A stretch of DNA of 64,000 nt from Flammeovirgaceae bacterium UBA2338 (lineage in GTDB: Bacteria; Bacteroidota; Bacteroidia; Cytophagales; Cyclobacteriaceae). Shown here piece by piece: positions 27,009 through 34,904 of the stretch. How positions within the stretch are numbered: position 1 is the stretch's first letter; each line of letters begins with the position of its first letter. The notes under the pieces are model-generated. The model was not told the origin of the DNA and made no database searches. It was given only the letters and a program-made list of their open reading frames with translations. Both the position numbers and the translations under genes were made by a program. Location: contig DDUM01000050.1 of the NCBI GenBank assembly GCA_002344795.1, positions 24,587 to 88,586 of the forward strand, read 5' to 3'.

Positions 27009-27303
27009 TGATAAAATCTTTAAGCACTTCGAACTTATTGGTTTGCACCTGCTTTAAGAGCTCTCCTTTGTTAAAGGCAGCAAAAGTGGGAAGGTTGTCT
27101 ACATTGGCCAGCTTTCTTGAGTTTGGAAATTTCTCTGCATCAGCAATGATGAAAGTAGTGCCAGGCATTTCTGTTGACAGTTTCTTAAACTTTGGCTTCA
27201 TGATCCTGCAATTGCCACACCACCCAGCGGTATACTGTACCAAAACTCGGTCAGCCTTTTTTACCAATTCCTGTAAGTTATCTTCTGTTAATTCGTTTAC
27301 CAT
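26989..27303 (-). CDS. Thioredoxin-family protein with WCGNC active site
   Basis: The 104-aa protein has the thioredoxin fold with the active site at Cys29-Cys32 in GWCGNC; the usual motif is WCGPC. The cis-Pro is in DNLPTFAAF. It has no signal peptide, so it is cytosolic. It starts 1 bp after the peroxiredoxin stop codon, and the likely job is to reduce that peroxiredoxin. Replacing Pro with Asn in the active site usually alters redox potential. Confidence 0.9.
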   Translation of the reverse strand: MVNELTEDNLQELVKKADRVLVQYTAGWCGNCRIMKPKFKKLSTEMPGTTFIIADAEKFPNSRKLANVDNLPTFAAFNKGELLKQVQTNKFEVLKDFINETAPN

Positions 27304-27304
27304 T

Positions 27305-27943
27305 TTAGTTCATGCTTAAATAAGTGGCTACTCCTTTTCTGTCCGCTGTCATCGCCTCTTTTCCTTCTTCCCAGTTGGCTGGACATACCTCTCCATTGGT
27401 CTGCACGTGCGTATAGGCATCAATTAAGCGCATGTACTCTTTTACGTTTCTACCCAATGGCATATGATTGATTCCTTCATGGAATACGGTTCCTTCTTCA
27501 TCGATGAGGTAAGTGGCACGATAGGTTACATTCTCACCTTGCACCAGTTCCAGGTTTTGTGCTTCATCGTATTCAACGCCAGTGATGTCTAATATTCCCA
27601 ATGCATTGGCCAGGTTTCTGTTACTGTCAGCCAAAAGGTTGTAAGTAACACCTTCAATTCCCCCATTATCTTTTGATGTATTTAGCCATGCGAAATGTAC
27701 CTCAGGAGTATCACAGGATGCGCCAATCACAATGGTATTTCTTTTTTCAAATTCACCAAGGGCGTCTTGAAATGCGTGAAGCTCTGTAGGGCATACATAG
27801 GTGAAATCTTTGGGATACCAAAATAGCAGTACTTTTTTCTTGTTTTCTATTGCCTCGTTTAAAACATTTATTTGAATGGTGTCGCCTAACTCATTGATGG
27901 CGTTAACCTTTACACTTGGGAATTTTTTACCTACTAATGTCAT
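27305..27943 (-). CDS. Peroxiredoxin (AhpC/Prx family, 2-Cys)
   Basis: This 212-aa peroxidase reduces hydrogen peroxide and organic peroxides. The peroxidatic Cys51 is in DFTYVCPTE with the conserved Pro and Thr, and the resolving Cys187 is in GEVCPANW. It leads a three-gene operon with thioredoxin and a small protein. A TAAATTTG box on the minus strand (27979-27986) lies about 36 bp upstream of the ATG; its -33 TTG is not evident. Known relatives are typical AhpC-type enzymes. Confidence 0.93.
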   Translation of the reverse strand: MTLVGKKFPSVKVNAINELGDTIQINVLNEAIENKKKVLLFWYPKDFTYVCPTELHAFQDALGEFEKRNTIVIGASCDTPEVHFAWLNTSKDNGGIEGVTYNLLADSNRNLANALGILDITGVEYDEAQNLELVQGENVTYRATYLIDEEGTVFHEGINHMPLGRNVKEYMRLIDAYTHVQTNGEVCPANWEEGKEAMTADRKGVATYLSMN

Positions 27944-28172
27944 TTTGAAATACTTTTATTGTTCAAGAATTATAACCTCAAATTTAACCTAATAGTTTAG
28001 AGGTAAGAAGGCTGAAATATTTTTGGGCACAAGGCTGCTCCAAATAAAATTTCATTGTTTGAAGCAAGATTAAGCTAATGTCTTGCTAAACAATTTTTGT
28101 CAATACATAAGGAGGGGAATAGGTGTATTTGCCAAACAAAATTACTTTGCTAAATTTTTAATTTTTAGAGCA

Positions 28173-28203
28173 AAATAATTCCCTTGATTTCAAGGAATTA
28201 TTT
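28173..28203 (-). terminator. Terminator after the exported protein gene 28237-28827
   Basis: AAATAATTCC (28173-28182) pairs with GGAATTATTT (28194-28203), with an inner CTTG/CAAG pairing and one bulged C. It lies 34 bp after the stop codon on the minus strand and is followed there by an A/T-rich run. Confidence 0.6.
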
Positions 28204-28236
28204 GAAATCTGTCTGAAGTGCCCCCAAAAGTATTTA

Positions 28237-28827
28237 CTAATTTTTGGCTGGTGGTGTAATCATTATATGAGCACGGTGTGTGCCTGGATCCATAATCCAT
28301 GGCATGCCTGGAGCCGCAGGTTTTAGAGGAAGCCCAGTGCTTTCTGAAGTGGCAAATGGAATGTAGACTACTGACCTTAGATTGGCTCCAGTTACTTCAC
28401 CTGTTTCGGTGTTAAATACTTCATCAGGTCCTGATAACACATATAAACTACTATTCTGAGGGATTTTTAGCTTCCCGGATTTTACTTCTTCTTCTCTTAT
28501 ATCAAAGATTTCTTTAAAACTTTTGCCTTCTTTTTTTAGTTCACGACCACGGGCCATGAATTCATCAAGCTCTTTATAATAACAAGCCACATTAAATCCT
28601 TTTTGTGCAGGATCATCGGCTAGGCAGATTAAACCATTGGTTCCCTTTCTTAACACAATAAACTTCCCATCCTCTGCGAATCCATAAATCATCACTCCGT
28701 CACGCTGATCTTCAGGAGCAGCCATTACGGCAGCTTTCATTTGTACTTCCTTACCTGGCACTTTGGATTGTGCAAATAGGGGTGTAGATGAGATGGTGAG
28801 AATTAGAAGGAATGTAAGTGTTTTCAT
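28237..28827 (-). CDS. Exported protein of unknown function
   Basis: I do not recognise this 196-aa protein. The start is ATG 28827, giving a signal peptide (KTLTFLLILTISSTPLFAQ); an upstream ATG at 28884 lies before the -7 promoter box and cannot be used by the predicted promoter. The mature part contains DGVMIYGFAEDGKFIVLRKG, ICLADDP and TGANLRSVVYIPFATSE, with His residues near the end (THRAHIMITPP). No Cys-rich or hydrolase motif is obvious. It is transcribed alone. Confidence 0.8.
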   Translation of the reverse strand: MKTLTFLLILTISSTPLFAQSKVPGKEVQMKAAVMAAPEDQRDGVMIYGFAEDGKFIVLRKGTNGLICLADDPAQKGFNVACYYKELDEFMARGRELKKEGKSFKEIFDIREEEVKSGKLKIPQNSSLYVLSGPDEVFNTETGEVTGANLRSVVYIPFATSESTGLPLKPAAPGMPWIMDPGTHRAHIMITPPAKN

Positions 28828-28862
28828 GTGTGATTTGTATTTAGAGACTCTTGCTTCAGACT

Positions 28863-28893
28863 CAAATTTAGAGCAATTCTTCATCTATTTCAA
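28863..28893 (-). promoter_or_regulatory. Bacteroidota-type promoter for the exported protein gene
   Basis: On the minus strand TTG (28893-28891) is followed by 20 nt and TAAATTTG (28870-28863), an exact match to the phylum's TTG-N20-TAnnTTTG promoter. Transcription would begin near 28856, about 29 nt before the ATG at 28827. Confidence 0.65.
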
Positions 28894-28973
28894 TTATCAG
28901 AAGGCAGACTGCCTTTTTTACCTACTGAATTCGGTTGTTCACCTACGAATGGCTGGGAATGGCCTATTTACCA

Positions 28974-29004
28974 TTGTGTAGAGATTGACTGCATCCTACT
29001 TTTG
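28974..29004 (+). promoter_or_regulatory. Bacteroidota-type promoter for the LiaF-like/LytS/LytTR operon
   Basis: TTG (28974-28976), 20 nt, then TACTTTTG (28997-29004) matches the phylum consensus exactly. The start of transcription would be near 29011, about 13 nt before the ATG at 29024. It faces away from the minus-strand promoter 80 bp away. Confidence 0.65.
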
Positions 29005-29023
29005 AATCAAATATTTAGAAATC

Positions 29024-29794
29024 ATGGAAACAACAAATAACAGGACCGGAGAGAATTTTAGATCGTCCGGAAATTCGGGTAAAATATTTTCTGGGGTAAT
29101 TGTAGTGATTGTTGGTTGTGTATTGCTGGCCAATAAAATGGGAGCAGAAATACCACGTTGGATTATCAGTTGGGAAATGCTATTGATCGCCATTGGGTTT
29201 TATGTTGGCGCTAAACACTCTTTCAGAAATTGGGGGTGGATCATTCCCGTATTGATAGGTTCTGTGTTTCTCGTGGATAGGATTGTGCCTGATTTAGAAT
29301 TTCGACCTTATTTATGGCCGGTTGCAATTATTGCAGTAGGGTTATATATCATATTGAATCCTAAAAATTGTAGCAGTCGGCAATGGAAGAATAGCGATTG
29401 GAAGGCAGGTATGGGAATGTCTGATGGCGGAAAAAAGAAACAAGAGGACGGGGATGACTACCTGAATTCTGTTTCAGTTTTTGGAGGAGTAGAGAAGAAT
29501 ATTGTTAGCAAGGATTTTAAAGGAGGGGAAGTAACTACATTTTTTGGAGGATCTTCCATCAATCTGACCCAGGCCGATATAAAATCGAGAGCGGTGTTAG
29601 AGCTCACACAGGTATTTGGTGGGGCACAATTAATTATCCCATCCAATTGGAAGTTGAGTTCAGAAGTGGTATCCGTTTTTGGAGGCATTGAAGACAAGAG
29701 ATCGTATAACAAGGATCAGGAAAATGAACCCGTGAAGACCCTTGTCCTAAAAGGCACCTCGATATTTGGGGGTATTGAGATTAAGAGTTATTGA
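29024..29794 (+). CDS. LiaF-like membrane protein (envelope stress sensor/regulator)
   Basis: The 256-aa protein has about four hydrophobic helices in residues 20-110 and a cytosolic or exported C-terminal beta-repeat domain like the LiaF C-terminal domain, with repeated VFGG motifs (SVFGGVEKN, FFGGSSI, VFGGAQL, VFGGIEDK, IFGGIEIK). LiaF represses the LiaRS cell-envelope stress pathway in Firmicutes; Bacteroidota members are often next to LytS/LytTR genes, as here. It is the first gene of a four-gene operon with a good promoter. Confidence 0.85.
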   Translation: METTNNRTGENFRSSGNSGKIFSGVIVVIVGCVLLANKMGAEIPRWIISWEMLLIAIGFYVGAKHSFRNWGWIIPVLIGSVFLVDRIVPDLEFRPYLWPVAIIAVGLYIILNPKNCSSRQWKNSDWKAGMGMSDGGKKKQEDGDDYLNSVSVFGGVEKNIVSKDFKGGEVTTFFGGSSINLTQADIKSRAVLELTQVFGGAQLIIPSNWKLSSEVVSVFGGIEDKRSYNKDQENEPVKTLVLKGTSIFGGIEIKSY

Positions 29795-29816
29795 ATAGTA
29801 AGTAAAAGCACGTTTT

Positions 29817-30173
29817 ATGAATTGGTATATTGCAAAAGTAGCATTTAACATAGTGAGTGGATCTGGTGACCATACACCTCAATTTGATGAACAATATAGA
29901 TTGATAAAAGCAGAATCCATGGAAGAAGCATTTCAAAAAGCTGAGTATATTGGAATGAATGAAGAAGAGGTTTTACTGAACGAAAAACATGAAATTGTCA
30001 AATGGGATTTTGTTGGAATTTCAGAATTGTATCCGGTGAATGAATTGAGAGATGGTATGGAGCTGTTTTCGGGTATTCATGAAGTGGAAGATCGCGGGGC
30101 TTATATGGAGCTGATAAAATTGAAATCAGCTTACGTGAAAAGTAAATTTGATACTGTGAGCGAAAACGTATAA
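29817..30173 (+). CDS. DUF4288 family protein
   Basis: The 118-aa protein matches the DUF4288 pattern: it opens MNWYIAKVAFNIVSG and contains FDEQYRLIKAESMEEAFQKA, then a conserved FVGISELYPV. It is cytosolic, with no signal or membrane segment. The function is unknown. It lies 22 bp after the LiaF-like gene, and its TAA stop overlaps the ATG of the histidine kinase (TAATG), so the two are translationally coupled. Confidence 0.83.
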   Translation: MNWYIAKVAFNIVSGSGDHTPQFDEQYRLIKAESMEEAFQKAEYIGMNEEEVLLNEKHEIVKWDFVGISELYPVNELRDGMELFSGIHEVEDRGAYMELIKLKSAYVKSKFDTVSENV

Positions 30174-31201
30174 TGAACCGTAGTCGCAAAATTGCATTTC
30201 TTGAAATTTCATGGTGGTTCACCTGGACATGCCTTCAGGCATTTGCTTTAAATTTTGCGGGGTTTAGTTGGAAGATAAGTATTACCGATGCGGTTGTATC
30301 CAATTTTATTTTAGGATGGGAGGGGTATTCAATCATTTTGATGTTGAAATTTTATCAGCCGGACAAGTCAAAACTATACTACTTGTTGCTGTGGAGTGCT
30401 GCCTTATCAGGTATTTGTGTTTTGGTAATTGAGTTTTCTTTGGGTTTAATTTTTGAAAGCAACACTTCTTACCTGATGTTTCTTGATAATACTGCACTAT
30501 TGCGTTTCGGTTTTTCTTTTCTCATGCTGGCTTTTATAGCGGTGCTCGGCTGGACATGGTTCTATTTGCAAACGCAACAAAAGGATGAACTTCGCAAAGC
30601 AGATGTCGATAAACTTTCAAAAGAAGCAGAACTGTATAGCCTTCGTCAACAATTACAACCTCATTTCCTTTTCAATAGCTTAAACTCAATCAATGCTTTA
30701 ATAATTACAGAGCCCCAAAAGGCACGGAACATGGTGCAACAACTCTCTGATTTTTTCAGAGGAACATTAGGGAGGCAAGAATCTCATAAGGTGACGCTTT
30801 CTGAAGAATTGGAGCAGTTGCGGTTGTATCTTGAAATAGAAAAAGTTCGATTTGGCCATCGCCTGAAAACGGAAGTGTTCATGGATGAAAAAACCATTGG
30901 TTATATGATCCCTTCCCTGTTATTGCAGCCGGTAGTTGAGAACGCCATTAAGTTTGGATTGTATGATGTTACGGGAGATGTGCTCATAAGTATTCAGGCT
31001 GAAGCGGTGGGTAACGACCTACAGATTTGTATTGAGAATCCGTACGACCCGGAGACCATTTCATCAAGTAAGGGCGTAGGGTTCGGGTTAAGCTCTATTG
31101 AAAGGAGATTGTATCTGTTGTATGGTCGGAATGACTTACTTACAACAGAAAAAAAGAATTCAAAATTTAGAACATGCTTATTAATCCCTCAAACATCATG
31201 A
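30173..31201 (+). CDS. LytS-type sensor histidine kinase
   Basis: The 342-aa protein has about four transmembrane helices in its first 130 residues and a His_kinase domain with the phospho-acceptor His164 in LQPHFLFNSLNSI, then a HATPase part with LQPVVENAIKFG and GVGFGLSSIERRL. It likely senses an envelope signal and phosphorylates the LytTR regulator encoded next, whose start overlaps its stop (ATGA, 31198-31201). It is in the LiaF-like operon. Confidence 0.92.
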   Translation: MNRSRKIAFLEISWWFTWTCLQAFALNFAGFSWKISITDAVVSNFILGWEGYSIILMLKFYQPDKSKLYYLLLWSAALSGICVLVIEFSLGLIFESNTSYLMFLDNTALLRFGFSFLMLAFIAVLGWTWFYLQTQQKDELRKADVDKLSKEAELYSLRQQLQPHFLFNSLNSINALIITEPQKARNMVQQLSDFFRGTLGRQESHKVTLSEELEQLRLYLEIEKVRFGHRLKTEVFMDEKTIGYMIPSLLLQPVVENAIKFGLYDVTGDVLISIQAEAVGNDLQICIENPYDPETISSSKGVGFGLSSIERRLYLLYGRNDLLTTEKKNSKFRTCLLIPQTS

Positions 31202-31932
31202 GTAAGGTGATAATAATTGATGATGAGCCACTGGCAAGAAGCATTGTTAAAGAATATTTGTCGCGATACCCGGAGATGGAGGTGGTACAGGAATGCGGAG
31301 ATGGGTTTGAAGGCGTAAAGGCCATTACAGCATGGCAACCTGATTTAATCTTTCTGGATATTCAAATGCCAAAGATCAGTGGATTTGAAATGTTGGAGCT
31401 GATTGACAATCCGCCAGGAGTTATTTTTACGACTGCCTTTGATGAATTTGCTATGCAGGCATTTGAGACCAATGCTGTAGACTACTTACTGAAACCTTTC
31501 AGTCAGGATCGTTTTGAAAAGGCTATCGAAAAATGGAAAAACCAACAACCTAAAAATGAGGCCATTAAACCTTTATTGGAAGATCAGGTAAAACAACCAG
31601 AAGAGAGTACGAGGGTAGTGGTTAAGGTGGGTAGCGCCATCAAGATATTACCCATTCAGGAGATACTTTACATTGAAGCGTATGATGATTATGTAAAGAT
31701 TTATACGAAAGATGGCTTTCATTTGAAGAAGAAAACAATGAGTTTTTTTGAGAAAGCCCTGGATCCAAAACAATTTGTTAGGGTGCATCGTTCTTACATT
31801 ATCTCTTTGAGCCAGTTGACGAAGATTGAGATGAAGGAAAAGGACAGTCATGTGGCCAAGATGAAGGATGGTGTTGTCATTCCTATGAGTAAAAATGGCT
31901 ATTCCAAACTGAAGGAAGTGTTGGGGTTATAA
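31198..31932 (+). CDS. LytTR-family response regulator
   Basis: The 244-aa protein has a receiver domain (residues 1 to about 120) with acidic residues in IIDDEP, the phospho-acceptor Asp54 in IFLDIQMP, and the Lys in LLKPFS; the C-terminal part is a LytTR DNA-binding domain (ILYIEAYDDYVKIYT, VRVHRSYIIS). The ATG at 31198 overlaps the kinase stop by four bases; an earlier ATG at 31174 would add eight residues from inside the kinase gene. Its target promoters are not visible here. Confidence 0.93.
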   Translation: MSKVIIIDDEPLARSIVKEYLSRYPEMEVVQECGDGFEGVKAITAWQPDLIFLDIQMPKISGFEMLELIDNPPGVIFTTAFDEFAMQAFETNAVDYLLKPFSQDRFEKAIEKWKNQQPKNEAIKPLLEDQVKQPEESTRVVVKVGSAIKILPIQEILYIEAYDDYVKIYTKDGFHLKKKTMSFFEKALDPKQFVRVHRSYIISLSQLTKIEMKEKDSHVAKMKDGVVIPMSKNGYSKLKEVLGL

Positions 31933-31987
31933 TTCCGGCTCGTTAATTGCAAAGTGGTAGTTATATTGAGATGTTAATTCCAATGCA

Positions 31988-32572
31988 ATGAATGTAAAAC
32001 TTATCACGATAATATTACTGCTGGCTATCGTTTCTTCATGCCGCAGTACGCGCACTCCGGTTACTCCTCAGCAGCCCTCTTTGCCTGAAGGTGAAGTGGA
32101 AATAATAGTAGCTTGCTCAGGGCCTGAATTTTTTACAGATGGGGAAGTGTTCAGGGCGAATTCTGTGGGTGAAAGCATGGACTTATCAGTCTCCAAACGC
32201 AAGGCCATGACTAACGCCCGCTCTCAATTGGCGGCAAGTATCCAAACAACGGTAAAGTCAGTAACGGATAATTATGTAAAGTCAAGCGAAAATAACAATG
32301 AAGAGGAAATAGGAGAGCGTTTTGAGAGCTTGAATCGGGAAGTAGTGAGCCAGGAGTTGAGGGGAATTAGAAAAATTTGCGAGAGGTATTTTCATACGCC
32401 TGAAGGTAACTATAAAACGTATGTGGCGATCGAGCTTTCTGCACAGGAACTGGTGAGTGCATATCACAGCAGATTGCAAAACATGAAGGGAATTGACTAT
32501 GATTACGAGAAGTTCAAACAAATATTTGAAGCGGAGATGCTCAGGAATAAGCAAGACTCAATTGATGATTGA
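31988..32572 (+). CDS. Lipoprotein, LPP20-like
   Basis: The 194-aa protein starts with a lipoprotein signal peptide (VKLITIILLLAIVSSCRS, lipidated at the Cys). The mature part resembles the LPP20 family of outer-membrane lipoproteins: a motif like SVSKRKAMTNARSQLAASIQ and a helical C-terminus that alternates charged and hydrophobic residues. Function unknown. It stands 55 bp after the LytTR gene and may be co-transcribed, but no overlap forces that. Confidence 0.75.
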   Translation: MNVKLITIILLLAIVSSCRSTRTPVTPQQPSLPEGEVEIIVACSGPEFFTDGEVFRANSVGESMDLSVSKRKAMTNARSQLAASIQTTVKSVTDNYVKSSENNNEEEIGERFESLNREVVSQELRGIRKICERYFHTPEGNYKTYVAIELSAQELVSAYHSRLQNMKGIDYDYEKFKQIFEAEMLRNKQDSIDD

Positions 32573-32736
32573 GTCAGGAAGATAAATCTGTTTGACAATA
32601 AGAGACTTACCAAATTCACCCCATATTTTATCCGTTTTTATTGAACTATTAACCCTATAAGTATGTAGGTTTAATTGGAATTTATTGTTTCAGCAGAATA
32701 GGTATATCTATTCCATCTTGGATTTCAATTAAATGA

Positions 32737-33939
32737 ATGAACAAGCCAACAGACATACAAGAATTGCCATCTATGCCTAATGCTGATTCGGAAGCATTGT
32801 TAAAAAAATATATCGATGTAAGGGCACATACCCTGCAGATAGTACGTCCGTTGCGTGCAGAGGATTTTGTTGTACAGCCTGTAGTGGATGTTAGTCCCGC
32901 AAAGTGGCACATGGCACACACCACATGGTTCTTTGAAGAGTTCTTTCTTGCGAAATCATCAGACAGCTATAAACGTTTCCATCCGAGGTACGCGTTTCTC
33001 TTCAATAGTTATTATGAAAGTGTAGGTGAGCGGGTGCTGCGCCCAAACCGAGGCAACATGTCGCGTCCCACGGTAGATGAAATAAGGGATTATCGCCAAT
33101 TTGTAGATGAACACATGATGTCATTAATTCCACAATTGAACCCTGCCTCTCTTCAATTGTTGGAACTGGGACTGAATCACGAACAACAACATCAGGAATT
33201 GATGTTAACAGACATTAAGTATGTGCTTGGACATAATCCATTGTTTCCTCCCTACGATGAGCAATTTGAAGAAACTCCGAATCGTAAAATTGAGGAAGGA
33301 TTTATTTCCATTGAAGAAGGGGTGTACGAAGTAGGATTTGAAGGAGAGGGATTCCATTTTGATAATGAAAAAGAGCGGCACAAGGTTTATGTAAATCAAT
33401 TTGAAATCAGAAAGAACCTTGTGACCAATTCTGAATACAAGGAATTTGTTGAAGCTGGAGCATATCAGAATCCAAAATACTGGCACAGTGATGCCTGGGC
33501 CTGGATTAAGGAGAATAATATCACCCAACCCCTTCATTGGCATCAGATAGATAATAATTGGTATAGGTATGCCTTAGCGGGATTGCAATTACTGGATGGT
33601 GGAGAGCCAGTGACGCATGTTAATTTTTATGAGGCAGCCGCTTTTGCAGAATGGTCAGGGATGCGCTTGCCTACGGAATTTGAATGGGAAGTGGCAAGCG
33701 ATCAATTTGTTTGGGGGCAACGATGGGAGCATACGAATAGCGCCTATTTGCCATACCCTGGTTTTTTAAAACCCGAAGGAGCCATTGGTGAATACAATGG
33801 CAAGTTTATGGTCAATCAAATGGTATTGCGTGGTAGTTCTGTAGCAACACCTACTGGGCATAGTAGAAAAACATACAGAAATTTTTTTCATCCTCATCTT
33901 CAATGGCAATTTTCTGGAATAAGACTTTGTAAAAAATGA
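32737..33939 (+). CDS. egtB: Ergothioneine biosynthesis protein EgtB (sulfoxide synthase)
   Basis: This 400-aa non-heme iron enzyme joins trimethyl-histidine to a thiol substrate and oxidises it. An N-terminal DinB-like domain has the iron-binding histidines in WHMAHTTWFFEEF (His58 and/or His61) and in HEQQHQE (His148, His152). The C-terminal part is an FGE-sulfatase domain (residues 190-400: EGVYEVGFEG, RLPTEFEWEVAS, GIRLCK). EgtD follows with a 4-bp ATGA overlap, giving the minimal ergothioneine operon. The thiol could be cysteine or gamma-glutamylcysteine; this cannot be told from the sequence. Confidence 0.93.
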   Translation: MNKPTDIQELPSMPNADSEALLKKYIDVRAHTLQIVRPLRAEDFVVQPVVDVSPAKWHMAHTTWFFEEFFLAKSSDSYKRFHPRYAFLFNSYYESVGERVLRPNRGNMSRPTVDEIRDYRQFVDEHMMSLIPQLNPASLQLLELGLNHEQQHQELMLTDIKYVLGHNPLFPPYDEQFEETPNRKIEEGFISIEEGVYEVGFEGEGFHFDNEKERHKVYVNQFEIRKNLVTNSEYKEFVEAGAYQNPKYWHSDAWAWIKENNITQPLHWHQIDNNWYRYALAGLQLLDGGEPVTHVNFYEAAAFAEWSGMRLPTEFEWEVASDQFVWGQRWEHTNSAYLPYPGFLKPEGAIGEYNGKFMVNQMVLRGSSVATPTGHSRKTYRNFFHPHLQWQFSGIRLCKK

Positions 33940-34904
33940 TTCAAACGAAAACGTACAATAAGGAGGTCTTAAAAGCAATTGAAGAGGGTCTAGACCGAAA
34001 GCCAAAACGATTGCCCAGTTGGCTATTTTATGATGAAATTGGTGATAAGATATTCCAGGCTATTATGCGAATGCCAACTTACTACCTTACGGCAAGTGAG
34101 TTTGAAATTTTCAGAACGCAGAAGGATAGAATATTGAACCACATCATTGCGGATGGGAGTTCGTTTAAACTCGTAGAGCTAGGTGCGGGGGACGGAACAA
34201 AAACAGAAGTGTTGTTAGTTTATTTCCTAAATAAAAACGTGCCTTTTACTTATGTGCCAGTGGACGTATCAGAGGCTGTTCTGACTCAGTTGTCCACAAG
34301 GTTAAAAAAATCCTTACCTGATTTGAAAATTCACCCTGAGCGTAAACTTTATAGTGAAGCACTGGAAATTATGAAGAATGATACCAGTGAAAGGAAGCTG
34401 ATATTGTTCCTTGGTGCCAACATTGGAAATTTCAATAGCGAAGAAGCGATCACGTTCATTAAGAAACTTGCAATTAATATGAATGCGCCAGATAGGTTAT
34501 TGATTGGCTTTGACTTAAAAAAAGACCCCCGTCTTATTCAGGCAGCTTATGATGACCCAGAGGGGATCACACGAGAATTTAATCTGAATCTGTTGGGCAG
34601 AATCAATAGAGAATTTGGCGGACAATTTGATTTGGAACTGTTTTCACATTATCCTTTTTATGACCCAGAAACAGGAGTCACAAAAAGTTTTTTAGTGAGC
34701 AAACAAGAACAAGATGTGTGGATTGATGCGTTGGAAAAGTATGTATACTTTGAAGAGGCCGAGGTTATCCATACAGAGGTGTCACAGAAGTATGACCTGA
34801 AAATGATCAATCTACTGGCGGCTCAGACAGGCTTGGAAATCGTTGACGTGATTTATGATCAGAAGAAGTATTTTGCCGATGTAGTTTTTAAATTGAAAGA
34901 TTAA
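33936..34904 (+). CDS. egtD: L-histidine N-alpha-methyltransferase EgtD
   Basis: The 322-aa enzyme methylates histidine three times to hercynine with SAM. The SAM-binding motif ELGAGDGTKT is at residues 81-90, followed by the family motif LFLGANIGNFN and an N-terminal PTYYLTASEFEIF that supplies substrate-binding Tyr residues. The ATG overlaps the egtB stop by four bases. Its own stop overlaps the convergent acyl-CoA synthetase gene by 4 bp. No egtA, egtC or egtE is present nearby, as is common outside actinobacteria. Confidence 0.93.
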   Translation: MIQTKTYNKEVLKAIEEGLDRKPKRLPSWLFYDEIGDKIFQAIMRMPTYYLTASEFEIFRTQKDRILNHIIADGSSFKLVELGAGDGTKTEVLLVYFLNKNVPFTYVPVDVSEAVLTQLSTRLKKSLPDLKIHPERKLYSEALEIMKNDTSERKLILFLGANIGNFNSEEAITFIKKLAINMNAPDRLLIGFDLKKDPRLIQAAYDDPEGITREFNLNLLGRINREFGGQFDLELFSHYPFYDPETGVTKSFLVSKQEQDVWIDALEKYVYFEEAEVIHTEVSQKYDLKMINLLAAQTGLEIVDVIYDQKKYFADVVFKLKD

